Shown here piece by piece: positions 10,746 to 22,275 of a stretch of DNA of 64,000 nt (position 1 is its first letter; the number at the start of each line of letters is the position of its first letter). The position numbers and the translations under genes are program-made. Below the pieces are notes generated by a model. That model ran no database searches. It was not told the origin of the DNA and saw only the letters and a list, made by a program, of their open reading frames with translations. Origin of the DNA: Onthophagus taurus (Eukaryota; Arthropoda; Insecta; Coleoptera; Scarabaeidae); contig NC_091971.1 in assembly GCF_036711975.1 (NCBI RefSeq), positions 31,689,501 through 31,753,500 on the forward strand. The letters run 5' to 3'.

Positions 10746-10859
10746 ATATAAATCTGAATGTAAATAAAAAAGATAAATAGTAAATGACAACCAAACGCCT
10801 ATACCAAACTGCCCGTACCAAACTCCAATTTACACAAGGTACGCAAAAACAATATAATT

Positions 10860-11193
10860 TGTTTCAAACGCAGACGCGCGGAGCGAACGCTTCTATCGGT
10901 GCGATTGGAGCGACTGTATCGTGCACATGTGGCACTTTTTCATACTATTGTTTTCGACGTTCATAAAAAACTGGCGCTCAATCATCCAACGCTCGTGCAA
11001 ATTCGCTCTTTAGCAAAGTTCGCTGCTGCTTGCAGCGCTACTTTGTGGCCTTGTAGTGATAGACTCATACATTTGTTTTTGACGCTCGACGCTAACGCAT
11101 GCAGCGCAAAGCGAATTCGCTATGAGCGTCGCGGCTCGTGGCCCTCCGGTTACAGCTTGGGGCGTTTTTTATCTGACACCCTGTATAACTACT
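10860..11193. repeat. CpG-rich insert ending in a CAGGGTGTC terminus
   Basis: In an AT-rich setting this stretch is rich in GC and CpG (AGACGCGCGGAGCGAACGC, CGACGCTAACGCATGCAGCG) with many repeated GCGCT/CGCTC words. It ends GACACCCTGTA; read inward this is TACAGGGTGTC, the kind of TA-CAGGGTG terminus shared by several IS630-Tc1-mariner elements in this window. The opposite end was not found. Probably a non-autonomous element or its remnant. Confidence 0.35.
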
Positions 11194-11721
11194 CATAAAA
11201 CATTAATACACTCTTGATTGGGATTGCTTTATGATAAAATATAACATTTCAACATTTTCAAATCAATGAGAAATTTTTTAAAAGCATTGAATATATCTAC
11301 ACCTCTTGTGTATGTGTTAGGTAAAAATTATTTGTTATTTTATTAATTATATATTTTTCATTATATGTATTTACCGTCAAGTTATCCGTTGCGCAGCGTA
11401 AAAATTGATTCATCATCAACTCGACATTCGTCGTCAACGTGATAAAAAAAAATTCAACAAATAATGTTTTGCAATTCGAACGCACGTTTAATGTTTAACT
11501 GTTACAAAAAAGAAATAAAATATTTCTTCTTTACATGTAAAATCTTCAAATGAGCCGTTTATTTTAAAAGTGGCCTAAGTCCATTTATTTTTAATTTGAA
11601 ATATTTAAGATTTTGCGTTTTTACAAAATTAAAAATATATGTAAGGTATATGGTTGTCTCGCAATGTTAAATCGTATTTAAAGGAGTTAATTTTATAATT
11701 CCTATTAAAAAATCTCTACTA

Positions 11722-12862
11722 TTAAGTGTATAGTATGTCCTTGTTAACTTTGAAAGGACTTAGGTCACTATCAAAATAAAAAATTTTAAATTCTGCATTC
11801 TCATCCATGGTTGTTTTATATAAAATTTTATATGGTTCATTTCTTAAAAATCGCATCCAGAATATTTGCAGCCAGTTTATTTTTTCCCCGTTGGTATTTT
11901 TGGATCTTCTGTAAACTGCTTCTTCTAAGAGTCTTGTTGATATAAAATTCTCTTCTTTCATTTCATTTAGCATGAAAGTATTACCTTTTCTACATTTTTT
12001 TATTATATTATAATAATCTTGTGGCACGTACAGTAAATGATTTCTTTTTAGCGACATTTCTATAACGCCAAAATCTCTGTCATTAGGTAAAAATGAATGA
12101 CCTGATATTAAAAATTTGTGGTCTACGATTTCCACATAATTTTCCATCGATTGAACAATTTTTAGCCACATTAAGATATTTTATATCTTTATGTTTATGT
12201 TTTGTTTTTCACTTTTTAGAGTTTTAAGGTGTCTGAAGAGGCATGAAGCCAGTTCTTGGGAACCTCTAGAAGCTTTTGTTTCATGCGAAGTGTACATGTA
12301 TACATTATCGTTGTGGAAATTGTATATGCCTAAATTTAAAACGTACATGTTGCATTTATAATAAGCTACTGAAGTAGTTAACTTTGGGAATGGTAACGCT
12401 ATCTGCAAATCGAAAGAAAAGCCAAAATAATGAGATGGATTACTTGATAATAGTTCTTGATCTTGTTTTAACGCATTTCTAGCTGATTCTGCTAGTTTTA
12501 AATGAATATCATGTTCTTCCTTATTTTTTTTCTTCTTCATGGTTTTCTGATGCTTTAACTTTAATGTTTAATAGATCATATTTTTGGCATGTGTCTTTGC
12601 GTGGTTGGTGGAATTGTAGATTAAAATCTTTTTTAAATATTTTTCTATAAGTCCATTCATGAACTGCTTTTAAATTATTTTCTTTACAGTGGAACTCATA
12701 CAAATCAAAAATTTTTTTTATAGTCAATTCAGGATGTAGATATTTTCTATTGGGATTATGATCCCCCGTATAATGGGATTCAAATTTCGGGAAACTGTTA
12801 ATATGGTTTTGAACAACCATATGTGCTTCATCATCGCATATTTTTCTTGACGATCCAGGCAA
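11722..12862 (-). pseudogene. Copy A of the DLQ/GHS putative transposase family
   Basis: Three minus-strand frames form one broken gene (12862-12521, 12540-12181, 12171-11722). In order they carry HYTGDHNPNRKYL, a segment ending QPRKDTCQKYD, FDLQIALPFPKL, SRGSQELASCLFRHL and SGHSFLPNDRDFGVIE. The same blocks occur in copies B (15127), C (20053) and D (57003). A lysine-run frameshift near 12530 and a stop near 12180 break it, and the DNCGGQN-like block is degraded (only QNINIK remains). The three Asp/Glu motifs look like an RNase H-like DDE core. I recall similar proteins labelled DUF7869, but could not check. No inverted repeats were found for this copy. Confidence 0.6.
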
Positions 12863-13190
12863 ACGCCCACATAAATTGTTGCCTACATTAATTGTTGCCT
12901 ACATTTTTAGATTTTAACACATGTTCCAATCGTCCTTCGCTTATTTGAAAAGTGTGTAAAAAGAATTTTTTAACTTGTTTTTACAGGTTAGGAAAACATT
13001 TAAAAACGGTTCTCAAATCGTATTTGTCAAGTGTATTGGTGGAACTTTAGTTGCCAATACCGCATTTATTTTTAATTTTTTTAAATTACTTGATCTTTAG
13101 TAACTTTGAAAGTTATAAAAGAATCTGGGAAATGAAAAAAAATAATTTTTGTAAGTTGCTGTGCGTATAGCGTAATCGCGTAATCGACTA

Positions 13191-13715
13191 TCAGTCGCTT
13201 CGCGATCGACTTGTTGGCCACCCCTGCCCTAGAGCACCTATGAAAGTCCATTGTAGCTGTCTGGCTGATTTAAAAAAGTTGAAACTACGTCTTCCACAGA
13301 ATGTGATGGTTTTTGCCAATTCTGGAGCTCTGCATAGGTGGAGCTCTTCTTTGCATTTGATGCTCGTTGCGTTGCCCTCTATCAGCTTGTGATCTATGAG
13401 CATTCTAGAAACCATATTTGGTGGGAAAAACATTCTTGTTGTAGTTATAGGACAGATGTCTGATATTACATTTATTAGATCTCTCAATTCATGAGTAGTT
13501 CTTGAATGTAGTGCCGTCAAGATCTCATTTATCCCTGGGATGTGTTGGAGGGTTCTCTTCGCTGCTGATAAATATTTGTTTTTGTAATTATGTGGGGATT
13601 TAATGTATTGAAGCAAGACTGTCTTGGGGCCTAAAAATTGGGCCATGCTGCTTCTTTTTTCCGGTAGAAATGTTATCCCTTCAAGCAGTACGTGGTGATG
13701 ACCATACAGCCCCAA
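13191..13715 (-). CDS. Unassigned open frame of 174 codons
   Basis: An open frame with ordinary composition (MGLYGHHHVLLEGITFLPEK at its start) that I do not recognise. Its last residues run into a terminus-like sequence (CTTGTTGGCCACCCCTG, about 13211-13227), whose reverse, CAGGGGTGGCCAACAAG, resembles hAT-type ends, so the C-terminus is probably not native. There are no introns, neighbouring partner or repeats to support a function. It could be a piece of another transposon protein or a chance frame. Confidence 0.25.
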   Translation of the reverse strand: MGLYGHHHVLLEGITFLPEKRSSMAQFLGPKTVLLQYIKSPHNYKNKYLSAAKRTLQHIPGINEILTALHSRTTHELRDLINVISDICPITTTRMFFPPNMVSRMLIDHKLIEGNATSIKCKEELHLCRAPELAKTITFCGRRSFNFFKSARQLQWTFIGALGQGWPTSRSRSD

Positions 13716-13727
13716 TTAAGATACTGC

Positions 13728-14063
13728 TACAGATTTTGTTCCAGACTGTTTTTTTTAATAACCACCTGCGCGTGACCGAGCCTTAATTTCTTAATCTTCA
13801 ATTCGAAAGCAGCAAGGAAATCTATATATGGGCCCACTGTTCCATACTAATTGTCTTTATCTAGTTGTGTATACTTTTTGTATTCCAATCACTGATCTTC
13901 GGCTGCTTTTAGAACTAGGATATTGTTGGCCTAATTAATAAACCACGTAACTGCCATTTGGTACTTTTTACAGAAGGAGCAAAAAACTGTTTTATTTAGG
14001 AATGAAAATATGAATTGATACTGTTTATTTTTAAAATAAACTATCTAATTTTGAAATACATAT
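13728..14063. other. Spacer between the 13191 frame and element B
   Basis: AT-rich sequence with no open frame, repeat or motif that I can support. Confidence 0.4.
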
Positions 14064-17000
14064 CTGGACCTCAGAACCAAACAGTATTAAGTCACATTCT
14101 TTAAATTTTACAGGAGAGCAATTTGAAGATTTTGAACAAATGTATTTTTCAAACCGATTACTATTGTAAATAGGAGAGCATAGGTTTTTATTTTCCCTGT
14201 TATGATTTTGGAAGCTAACTAAAGCTGATAATAACCAACCTCCTACATTAATTTATTGAAATAATTTTAAATTAATTGTGGGACTTAATACTGTTTGGTT
14301 CTAACAATGGACTTAATATCTTGTGACTTAATACTCTATTTTGTGACTTAATACTGTATAGCTCCTACGAATTTATAGATACGTGGGACTTGATACTGAA
14401 TTATTATTAAGAAACTCATAGTAGAACAATCCAAAGTAGAATCAAAATGAATTAATACCAATTATGACTAATTAATAAAGGGTAACAAAAGGCAAAAAGA
14501 CACTAAAAATATTTTTTTTTTAAATAAGTATAAGAGATTACACCAAAATGTTACAAACGAAAACTATCAGTCCTAAAATTCAGTAATAAACAAATAATTA
14601 AAAATTAAAGAGAAAATAAGCAATAAGGGTCATTGCATTTTTCAGTCGTCTTCCTTGAGGTTACTATGCGGAAGATTTTTAAAGTATTTATGGAATCTTT
14701 TAGGCACCCATGTTAGTAACTTCTGCAAATCATTATACTTTTTAGTTGAAATAGGTTTTAATGTCTCTCTTATTGGTTTCAGTAGCATTAAATTATTATC
14801 ACTGAGAACAACTTCCTTAGAATTAACAGTACGCTTCTCTTTGCGTGTTAGTCTTTTAGTGCCTCGATTAAAATCAACTTGTTCAAAACTTTCTTGATTA
14901 AAATCTGTTTTAAAATACAAAACTCCAGGTGTTTCCATTAAAAACTTCATATGAACCACTTTAGATATCAAAAAGTTTTGATTATGGTTTTTTTTGTTAT
15001 TGTGAAAGTAAGATCCGGATTTTTCAGATAAAAGGGTAAAATTTTTAAAGTCCATGGTTTCCATTTCCGCTACTTCAATATTGTTACCACAAAGTCTGAA
15101 AAGCTGCTGCCAATCCCATGGAGTTATTACAGAAAATTGGAAGCTTTCTTTTGCCTTTCTATTCGTGCATGAATTGTATCTACCTCCATGTGCGTATGTC
15201 CTCGTAAAAGGTACTTGTGTTCAATGCATTTTATGGAAGGCTTCAGCATAAGAATCGAAAGATAGCACATAATCATCTGAAGATTTCTGTTTTGTGATGG
15301 ATAGTTATCGCTCCAGATAATAATTTTGTCTATTGATTCTTTTACATGTAAATTAATGTATTTCAGAATACATGAAGCCATTTCATTTCCACCACGTCCG
15401 GCAATAGATTCATCCCAGGTGAAGCAATATCCTATTTTGTTTGTTGCATCATAGACTGTATAATTAAATGTCCATAGCTTTAGAGAATAGAAACTCTGAG
15501 CATTCGTTAGTAGAGGAGTGGGTAAGCATTTTTGTAAATCCACCGAAAGTATTTTCGTATTCGCCTCGGTTTTATAAGCCCCTTTATCCTCTCTCTTTAG
15601 TTGATACCGATTATCGGCATCACGAAGATGTGTGTCATAGTTAGTTTGTAATTGAAGGCGTTCCTCCAGAGATACAGACTCTTTGAGTTTAATAATATAT
15701 CCATCACATGTATCATTCGCTGGCTCTTTGAAGGATAAATTAAATTCCGAATTGAAAATCTCATTATATAGCCACTGCTTGGGGATATCTTCTTTAGGAA
15801 TTTGGTTTTCTACGCAATCTTCATAGAAGCACCGATACATTATTGAAATGTTGAGATGGCTGCCTAAATATTTTCTCTGGGATTTATTCCTGGAATAATG
15901 TGATTCTATACACGGGAACTTCTGTATGTGCTCCCTGATATTGTTTCTTACATTTGAGGCAATTTTGTTTGAGGGTTCATGTTTACCCCTTTGGTCGGGT
16001 ATTACGATACCACCAAGTTGTCTTTTCGATAACGCATTACGTACAGAGGTTTGGGATATATTTAATGTGTTAAGAAAATTGTAGTGTTTTTGTAGGAATG
16101 TAAGTATGTATTAAAACGAACGTACTTATTATTTTCGTCTTAATCTTTATTGTTGAGAATCAATTTCTCGAATGTCCGTTTACATCCTTTTTACAATACC
16201 TCTGTGTCCTCGCACATGCGCAATACATATAATTCGAAATAAAAATATATAACAAAAATAAGTACGGCACACACTAAACTTCTTACCATCTACACTAAAA
16301 AAATACTTACGTTTTTCTTTTACCAGCACGAAATCCCGTTCTAGCACGTACACGCTCAACTGGAACTTCTTCTATGCAGCTAGCTATAAATTGTCTTTTC
16401 TGGTCAAGTTCGATGCTACCATTCCAAAATTGTGAGTGAATTAGAGCACGACTCTCAACTGATATGTTCTGTTTGCACTGCTTTTTACATTCATCAGGAC
16501 AAGGTGCTTTCATTTCTTTTTTTCCAGTAAGCTTATTGGTGGCTGACAGATATTCTTCACCAGCAACTCTCGTTTGCTTTCTAATGTTTTTCTTCCAATT
16601 AACGGAATTTCTTTTTCTTTTCTTTCCCTTAGTTTCTCGGATTTCTACAGCTCCTTCCTCTTGTTCTTCTTCCAGTTCTTTTGTATCACTACTTTCCTCA
16701 GGTAGATAAGGTGGGTCTTCAGATTCAATATTATAGTCTTCTTTGTGTTGTAAATTATATGCGTCTACTTCATCTGCTTTATAGTGAGGTCCATCGTCAT
16801 TATTTTGAATAATAATATTTTGTAGAATATTAATTTTAGAAGGTTTCTCGAATTCGTCATTTTTATCTTCATTCCTATTGCCTTGAAGAAAATGCTCTGG
16901 TGAGCTTTCTGCTGGCTGAGACTCGTCTGTATTATCTCGTAGGATATCTTCGGTATTGAAAAAAGGCACATTATTTTTACTAACAAAGATGGTATTGTAC

Positions 17001-17599
17001 ACATTGTGGTTGGATATATTTCCATAACTATCTCAGCATCTTCTATAATAATATTATTATTTAATAATATTTATTATTAAATAAATTATCTTATTTACCG
17101 TTCTCCTCAGCCAAAAGTGAGGTTATAAAAGGTTTTTCAGATATTTTGTTGCACTTGGCTTGTGTTAGTGTCATTTGTAATATCTTTTGGCCTCTTGAAG
17201 ACATCACCCTATTCACTTATTAAATATTAAAACTATAAAATTATCAAGCATTTCTTGTTAACTTCACGAACAAAATAATGTGACTTAATATTATGACAAC
17301 TGATGTACACTAAAACAAAACAGTATTAAGTCCAATCACCTAACCTCACATTTGGACTTAATACCTAAATACTGGATATCTTTCAGAGCCAAACAGTATC
17401 AAAAACCTTAATACTGTTTGGTTCTATTTAATACAGGACTTAATATCAATAATATAATCTACACCTATCTCGTAAACGGGAAGAAACTGGACTTAATACG
17501 CGTCGTCATTGGAAAGAGCGGAAAAAATACTATAGGAACAATCATAACCTCAAAAACGGAAAAAAAATGGACTTTATACTGTTTGGCTCTGAGGTCCAG
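14064..17599 (-). mobile_element. Element B, DLQ/GHS family transposon with subterminal repeats
   Basis: The ends form inverted repeats: CTGGACCTCAGAACCAAACA then GTATTAAGTC on the left, and CTGGACCTCAGAGCCAAACA then GTATAAAGTC read inward from the right. Both subterminal regions are packed with further copies, in both orientations, of GGACTTAATACTGTTTGG-like motifs: about 14281-14395 on the left, 17279-17500 on the right. I count about ten. Such arrays are typical transposase binding sites. The flanks read ATAT on the left and ATCT on the right, which could be a 4-bp duplication with one change. The single spliced gene inside is broken by a frameshift. Confidence 0.8.
14642..17002 (-). pseudogene. 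Transposase-like gene of element B
   Basis: Exon 1 (17002-16311) has an acidic N-terminus, a basic stretch (GKKRKRNSVNWKKNIRKQTR) and a Cys cluster (CPDECKKQCKQN). Exon 2 (from about 16110) reads HYSRNKSQRKYLGSHLNI, then EPANDTCDGY, LSVDLQKCLPTPLL, FTWDESIAGRGGNEMASC, IIWSDNYPSQNRNLQM and RGHTHMEVDTIHARIE. The three acidic motifs DLQ, SDN..QNRN and GHT..VD...IE are the candidate catalytic triad. A one-base slip near 15125 separates the last part (15064-14642), which has a basic segment and the end motif TWVPKRFHKYFKNLP. Apart from that slip the gene is nearly complete, the best full-length model in the window. Confidence 0.7.
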
Positions 17600-17601
17600 A
17601 T

Positions 17602-17738
17602 CTAGACCACATTGTTATGTAATTTAACTTTTTCATAAAATTGAAATGGAGTTATGAAATTAGCAACAACCAACTTAAGGGTCAGACAATAATTATTTGT
17701 AGGTTACTTATTAATATTATAGCAATTATTAGTCTAAA
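17602..17738. other. Short spacer after element B
   Basis: AT-rich, nothing recognisable. Confidence 0.4.
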
Positions 17739-18448
17739 CTATAGTCTTAACAATAATTTATTTAAGGTATGAAAGGTGCAATTATTATAAACATTGTGAG
17801 TGGCTGATGATGATAAACAACTTCTTACGTTGTAAATAGTGTTGTGATGTTCCACACTTATTGTTAGTTGTAAATAGGGTTGGATGGAATTTCCCGAAGA
17901 GTGACCCGTAATTTTAATGATTTCTTGAATACTTTTGCCCGCTTGTGATAAATGACTCGCAGCGATTATTCTTTTAGAGTGGTTAGATACTTTTATTTTC
18001 TTCGCATCTAACTCTATTATTTTTGCGCCTAATTTCATCCACTTATTGATTTCGTTTATTCCAAGTGGCATATCCTTATACCAGCAGGTGTGTGGGTACG
18101 TTTGCCAGTTTAGTTTGTATATTTTGAGTTCGTTTCGATCTTTTTCCATTATCAAACAAGACAATGATCGGGTCTATGCGTATTTACGGTCAAGCTTATT
18201 TTACTTCCATCGTTCGTTTAGTTAAGGTCGTTCCTTACGTCCGTCGTTTTGGAAAAATGGGATACATAATACACTCCGTTATTGCTCCAGAATTATCTAT
18301 GTCCTCTTCAAGATGGTCCACAGGATGGAATAGCTTGAAGAATTTTTCGTTCTGCATTTTTTGCAAGCACTATATCACGAAAAACAATATCCTTGACGGG
18401 ATTGACGGTTCGGTTAAATTCTTTAAAATATCTTTCTTGGCCAAATAG
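17739..18448 (-). pseudogene. Crypton-like tyrosine recombinase, C-terminal fragment
   Basis: The open part (18164-17739) reads PLGINEINKWMKLGAKI, then VSNHSKRIIAASHLSQAGKS, IQEIIKITGHSSGNSIQPY. This order (N-H-S-x-R, then TGHSS and a Tyr eight residues later) is the catalytic end of eukaryotic Crypton-type tyrosine recombinases (R..H..Y). Weak upstream pieces follow in broken frames to about 18448 (DNSGAITEC). The N-terminal half is lost. The family integrates through a circular intermediate without terminal inverted repeats, so no ends are expected. The call rests on this one motif block. Confidence 0.6.
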
Positions 18449-18779
18449 ATTTTACAACTCCTTCTTTATACTCAGTGCCATCGTTTTTTCGCATTATTAA
18501 ATGCGTAAACTTTGAAAATTTAAGCAAATTCTTCAATGGAGGTTTTTTCGTTTCGTTGGTATTTTCGAGATAGATTTACAAAACTGTTCAAACTGCCTTG
18601 AATTGTAAAACCACTCATTTTGCAATGAAAACAGCTTAAGCAGTTACGCAAAAAAAGAAAAAAAGAATTGTGCCAAGTGTAGAAATGCCTACCTTAGCTA
18701 AATGAAGCATAGTTTTCATTTTTTGGTATTATACACTTATAAAAATGATTACTACTCACCAATATACCAATGTTAACTT

Positions 18780-19248
18780 AAGGATAAGGTAACTTCCCAT
18801 ATCATACTAAGTTAGATAAAATCTCATTTAGCTTAAAACTGTTTGCCAACATATATTGTCGATCATGTATTATGTCAAAAACATTAGAAAGATTCAAAAA
18901 ATTTTGTAGTGTTCTTTTCATTGTTCTGTTTTTTAAAATTAAACTTGTTTCTTCTTGTACTTTCTTTTCTTTTGGGCAGGTACCTATCCTATACTCAACA
19001 GGTTTTATTAGATAACCAATTTTTTTTTAAAATAACGGTCGTTTATATTCGGTATCCACCGTATTAAAAAGGTTTTGAAAAATATTAAGCATATTATTTA
19101 AATTAGAACATACTTGTGATGGTTGGAATTTGGATGGAATTCATAATTTGTCGAATACAACTTTAAATTTTTCTACTAAAGTTGTAACAAGTGACTGAGT
19201 TAATTTAATCACGTCTTGAATTGCATTTCTAGGAAGAGATAAGTTATT
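18780..19248 (-). pseudogene. Downstream half of a degenerate gene split by element C
   Basis: Minus-strand reading continues from across element C: NNLSLPRNAIQDVIKLTQSL, then pieces with stops such as IKPVEYRIGTCPKEKK and RTLQNFLNLSNVFDIIHDRQ. With the 4-bp duplication ATAT removed, the frame joins the upstream exon ending FVSVIY. I recall a repetitive insect protein family with this order of motifs but no established function. See 22276-23670. Confidence 0.4.
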
Positions 19249-19684
19249 ATATGAGTGGGTCAGAAGTAAAGTGAACCAAGTCCACTTAAGTTCGTTTCGA
19301 GAAAACGGACCGTTTGATTTCGATCCATTTACTAATTTTTTGTAATAGGCAACGAAATTTTTAAAGTTGATATTTTTTATAAATAAGTATCTACACTATT
19401 GTTACTTAGGTGTTATTTAAAAGAAACTTCATTATTTTAGCTATACAACCGGTTAAAAGAAAGAAATGTGGACTTAGTTTACTTTTACTCTGATTTTTTT
19501 TTACCGCAATTCGATCAAGTCCAACTATTAATACAGTGTGAAAAAGTAATAACAATTTCTTTTATAGAAACATTTTTCTTAAGGAAAATGTAAGAAAAGT
19601 AGTACAGTTTATAAGAGTTAACCTCACAAAAGAAATTAAAATACTAGAAAAAACAACAATTTTATTTATAACGTATGTGCACAA

Positions 19685-21953
19685 TCATTCATAAATAACG
19701 TCATATTGTTCGGTGTCATTACACTCCTCTGGAATTTCACTAGATCTAGTATTCGTTTGAATAGGTAATGACTTATAAAAGTTGTGGTAGATTGGAGGTA
19801 TGAAAGGAAGTAATGAAATCATATCTTTTTTCTTAATATCAGTTATACAGCCCCTAGCGTTGTAGAGCGGTTTTTGATCTATTGATGCCAACGAAGAAAG
19901 ATTTCTACCATTCTTGTTGTTTCTTTTTATGTTAATTTCTTTGAATGGAAGTAAGTTATCAGCTGTGTCCTTATAAAATATTGAAAATGGGTGTCCTCTT
20001 TTGAACTGAAGTCGTTGAATCTTCAACCAATTTACAGGTTCTTTGTTGGTATTTATTTTTCTATAGTAATGTGCTCTAATAAATCTTTGGTTGACAAAAA
20101 ATCATTGAATTTAAGCTCAGTGACCTTATATGGCGTTTTCTTTCTTGAGCTTTTAATTATTTTAATACAGTCATCTGGGCCATAAAGCAGTGAGTGTTTA
20201 CTATTTTTTTCTATGACGCCAAAATCCGCGTCATTTGGCAGATAGGAATGCCCAGATATCATGAATATCACATTAATTGTCTTGGCTGCAGTAGACGCTT
20301 CATTGCACAGCTTCAGTAATTGCACTGATAAATTAATATTTCGATTTTGCCCTCCGCAAGTGTCGCAGTATAAAGTTATTTCAGTACAATTTTTAGCGTT
20401 ATTTGTATTTGTTGTGGTTAGTTTTGGAAATGCTAGAGCCTTCTGCAAGTCAAATGTACAAGCATAAAAATTTTCTGAAACTTGTGAAGCCTCATTCTTC
20501 AACTCATTTGTAATTTTTTCTGCTTGAGACAAATGCATTTTTCTTTCAATCTCTATTTTTGTTATAATAGATAGATCCTTTTCTGAAGCCAAAGCAATAT
20601 TCCATCGGTCACATTTCTTGCATGTGTCTTTGTAGGGTATTTTAAAATGCAAATTATACTTTGTAGTGAAAACATTATAGTAATATTTTTCCTTACATGG
20701 AATTTTTCCTTCTAATTGACATTTGTCTACATACAACTCGTACATTTTCTTTATTGACAATTCGGAATTTAAATATTTCCTGTTAGGATTGTGATAACGT
20801 GTGTAGTGGCTGGTAAATGCAGGGAATGACTCAATATGTGATCGGATTTCAGTTTGATCAATTTTGTTACTTGACGGATGCCTCCCACGTGAATCCAATA
20901 CAGCATGTACCTCATGTTTTGTTAAGCACCTGTACACCGTACCCCAACTGAGGTTTATGGTATTCAAAAAATATTTCTTACAAACTAAAGTGCTTTTATC
21001 TTTTAGATCGAGATAATATTGAAAAGTACGTGACCGAAAGCCTCTACTTCCATCCCTAATACGAGATCTTTGTGGTACTTTGATCTTTATAGCGCCTCGT
21101 AGAAATGTATTTTGCTTTGAATAATCTTTAAGCTTCCAAAATGAAGTGAAAAACATTTCGCGCTGCTCTTCTGTCACTTTATCTTTACATTTCGCTGGAC
21201 ACTTGCAATCATAACCCTGCTTAAATTGTTTTGCCGGTATGGATTTACCTTTACGCGTAGTGTAGGCTTGACCACTATTTCTGAGTAACTTATTAACATT
21301 TTGTTTCCAAGAATCTTCATCTCTTTCTCGCTTACGACCTATTTGCTTATATCTTTTCTTTCTACTGGTACTAGTGCAAGTAGAAGGTACATCATCAACA
21401 GCACTATTACATTCTTCTATATCTAACAGCGAAACTGACGAAATAACAGTTGATACTGTTTCTTTATTATTATTACAAAAATCTAAAATAGTATCTATAG
21501 CAGTTTTATTATGTTGGAAACGTGTGTATTACACAGTAAAATTTCGTTATAACGCTCCCGTTCATAAGTTGTCACGGTTTTAAACGCTCTTATTCTGTGA
21601 TCCCGGACCCAAATGATGATTTTCCACACAAAACTAATTCGTTATAACTTATAACGCTCCGAATTCCCGGTTATAATGCTTCGATGGAGATAATTGGAGA
21701 TATTTGTTACCGTCTCTTTTTGAAAATAAACATATCTGTTGTGGTTTTCGGATTTTACAAAAGTAAACTTTTTGTTTAAACGGATAGAAATTTAAAAGTA
21801 AGTTTTAGCATCTTTATGATTTCTCAGTTATAGCGTTTTCCCGGTTATGGCGCTCTTTTTCTTATGTCCTTGGAAGAGTGTTACAACGAATTTTTACTGT
21901 TTAGAAAGACTTAAGTCTTCGAATTCTTTATTAGAACCTGTGTTCAAATCCAT
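19685..21953 (-). pseudogene. Transposase-like gene of element C
   Basis: A likely start ATG lies at 21953, followed by an acidic segment, then the nested MITE (21532-21901). Beyond it come a basic region (RKKRYKQIGRKRERDEDSWK), a Cys block (CKCPAKCKDK), GTVYRCLTKHEV, HYTRYHNPNRKYLNSELSI, PYKDTCKKCD, FDLQKALAFPKL, YCDTCGGQNRNINL and SGHSYLPNDADFGVIEKN. Between DLQ and DTCGGQN about 70 residues present in copies B and D (the WDE...RG..E..SC block) are missing. A frameshift near 20050 separates the C-terminal part (20026-19685). The gene is therefore dead, but the acidic motifs are well preserved. Confidence 0.7.
21532..21901. mobile_element. pogo/Tigger-like MITE inside element C
   Basis: About 370 bp flanked by TA (21530-21531 and 21902-21903). 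The ends are inverted: CACAGTAAAATTTCGTTATA on the left and AACAGTAAAAATTCGTTGTA read inward from the right. The CAGTAAA-TTCGTTATAAC form is typical of pogo/Tigger-related elements. Several TTATAACGCTC/ATAGCGTT motifs recur inside. No coding capacity, so it would need a transposase from elsewhere. Confidence 0.75.
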
Positions 21954-22275
21954 CACTAAATTAACCACACAAGAAATTCACATGAAGATTGCAATGACAG
22001 ATTATAAAAAGAGCTGTCAGCGACAGTTGAGAGTTCTGACTTAGCCCACTTTATCACAGAATCTTAAGCTACTTGGACTTGGTTCATTTTTTCAATGAAA
22101 AATGGTGCAAATCATTCAGTATTAAAGTGAACTAGCGTACATTATTGGTAACCTGATGAACTAAGTATTGAATAAGTCAGCACATAAAATTATAACTATT
22201 CAAACGGACCTAAGTATACTCTTAACTAAATTTTAGAAAAAAATAGACTTGGTTCACTTTCCTTCTGACCCACTC

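Larger units (their letters stand above)
19253..22275 (-). mobile_element. Element C, DLQ/GHS family transposon, TSD ATAT
   Basis: Inverted ends match closely: GAGTGGGTCAGAAGTAAAGT then GAACCAAGTC on the left, and GAGTGGGTCAGAAGGAAAGT then GAACCAAGTC read inward from the right. ATAT flanks both sides (19249-19252, 22276-22279); removing the element plus one ATAT restores the reading frame of the interrupted gene (FVSVIY then NNLSLPRN), good evidence for the exact ends. Additional GGACTTGGTTCA-like motifs lie inside both ends (about 19466, 19513, 22068, 22207). It carries one broken transposase-like gene and a nested MITE. Confidence 0.85.
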
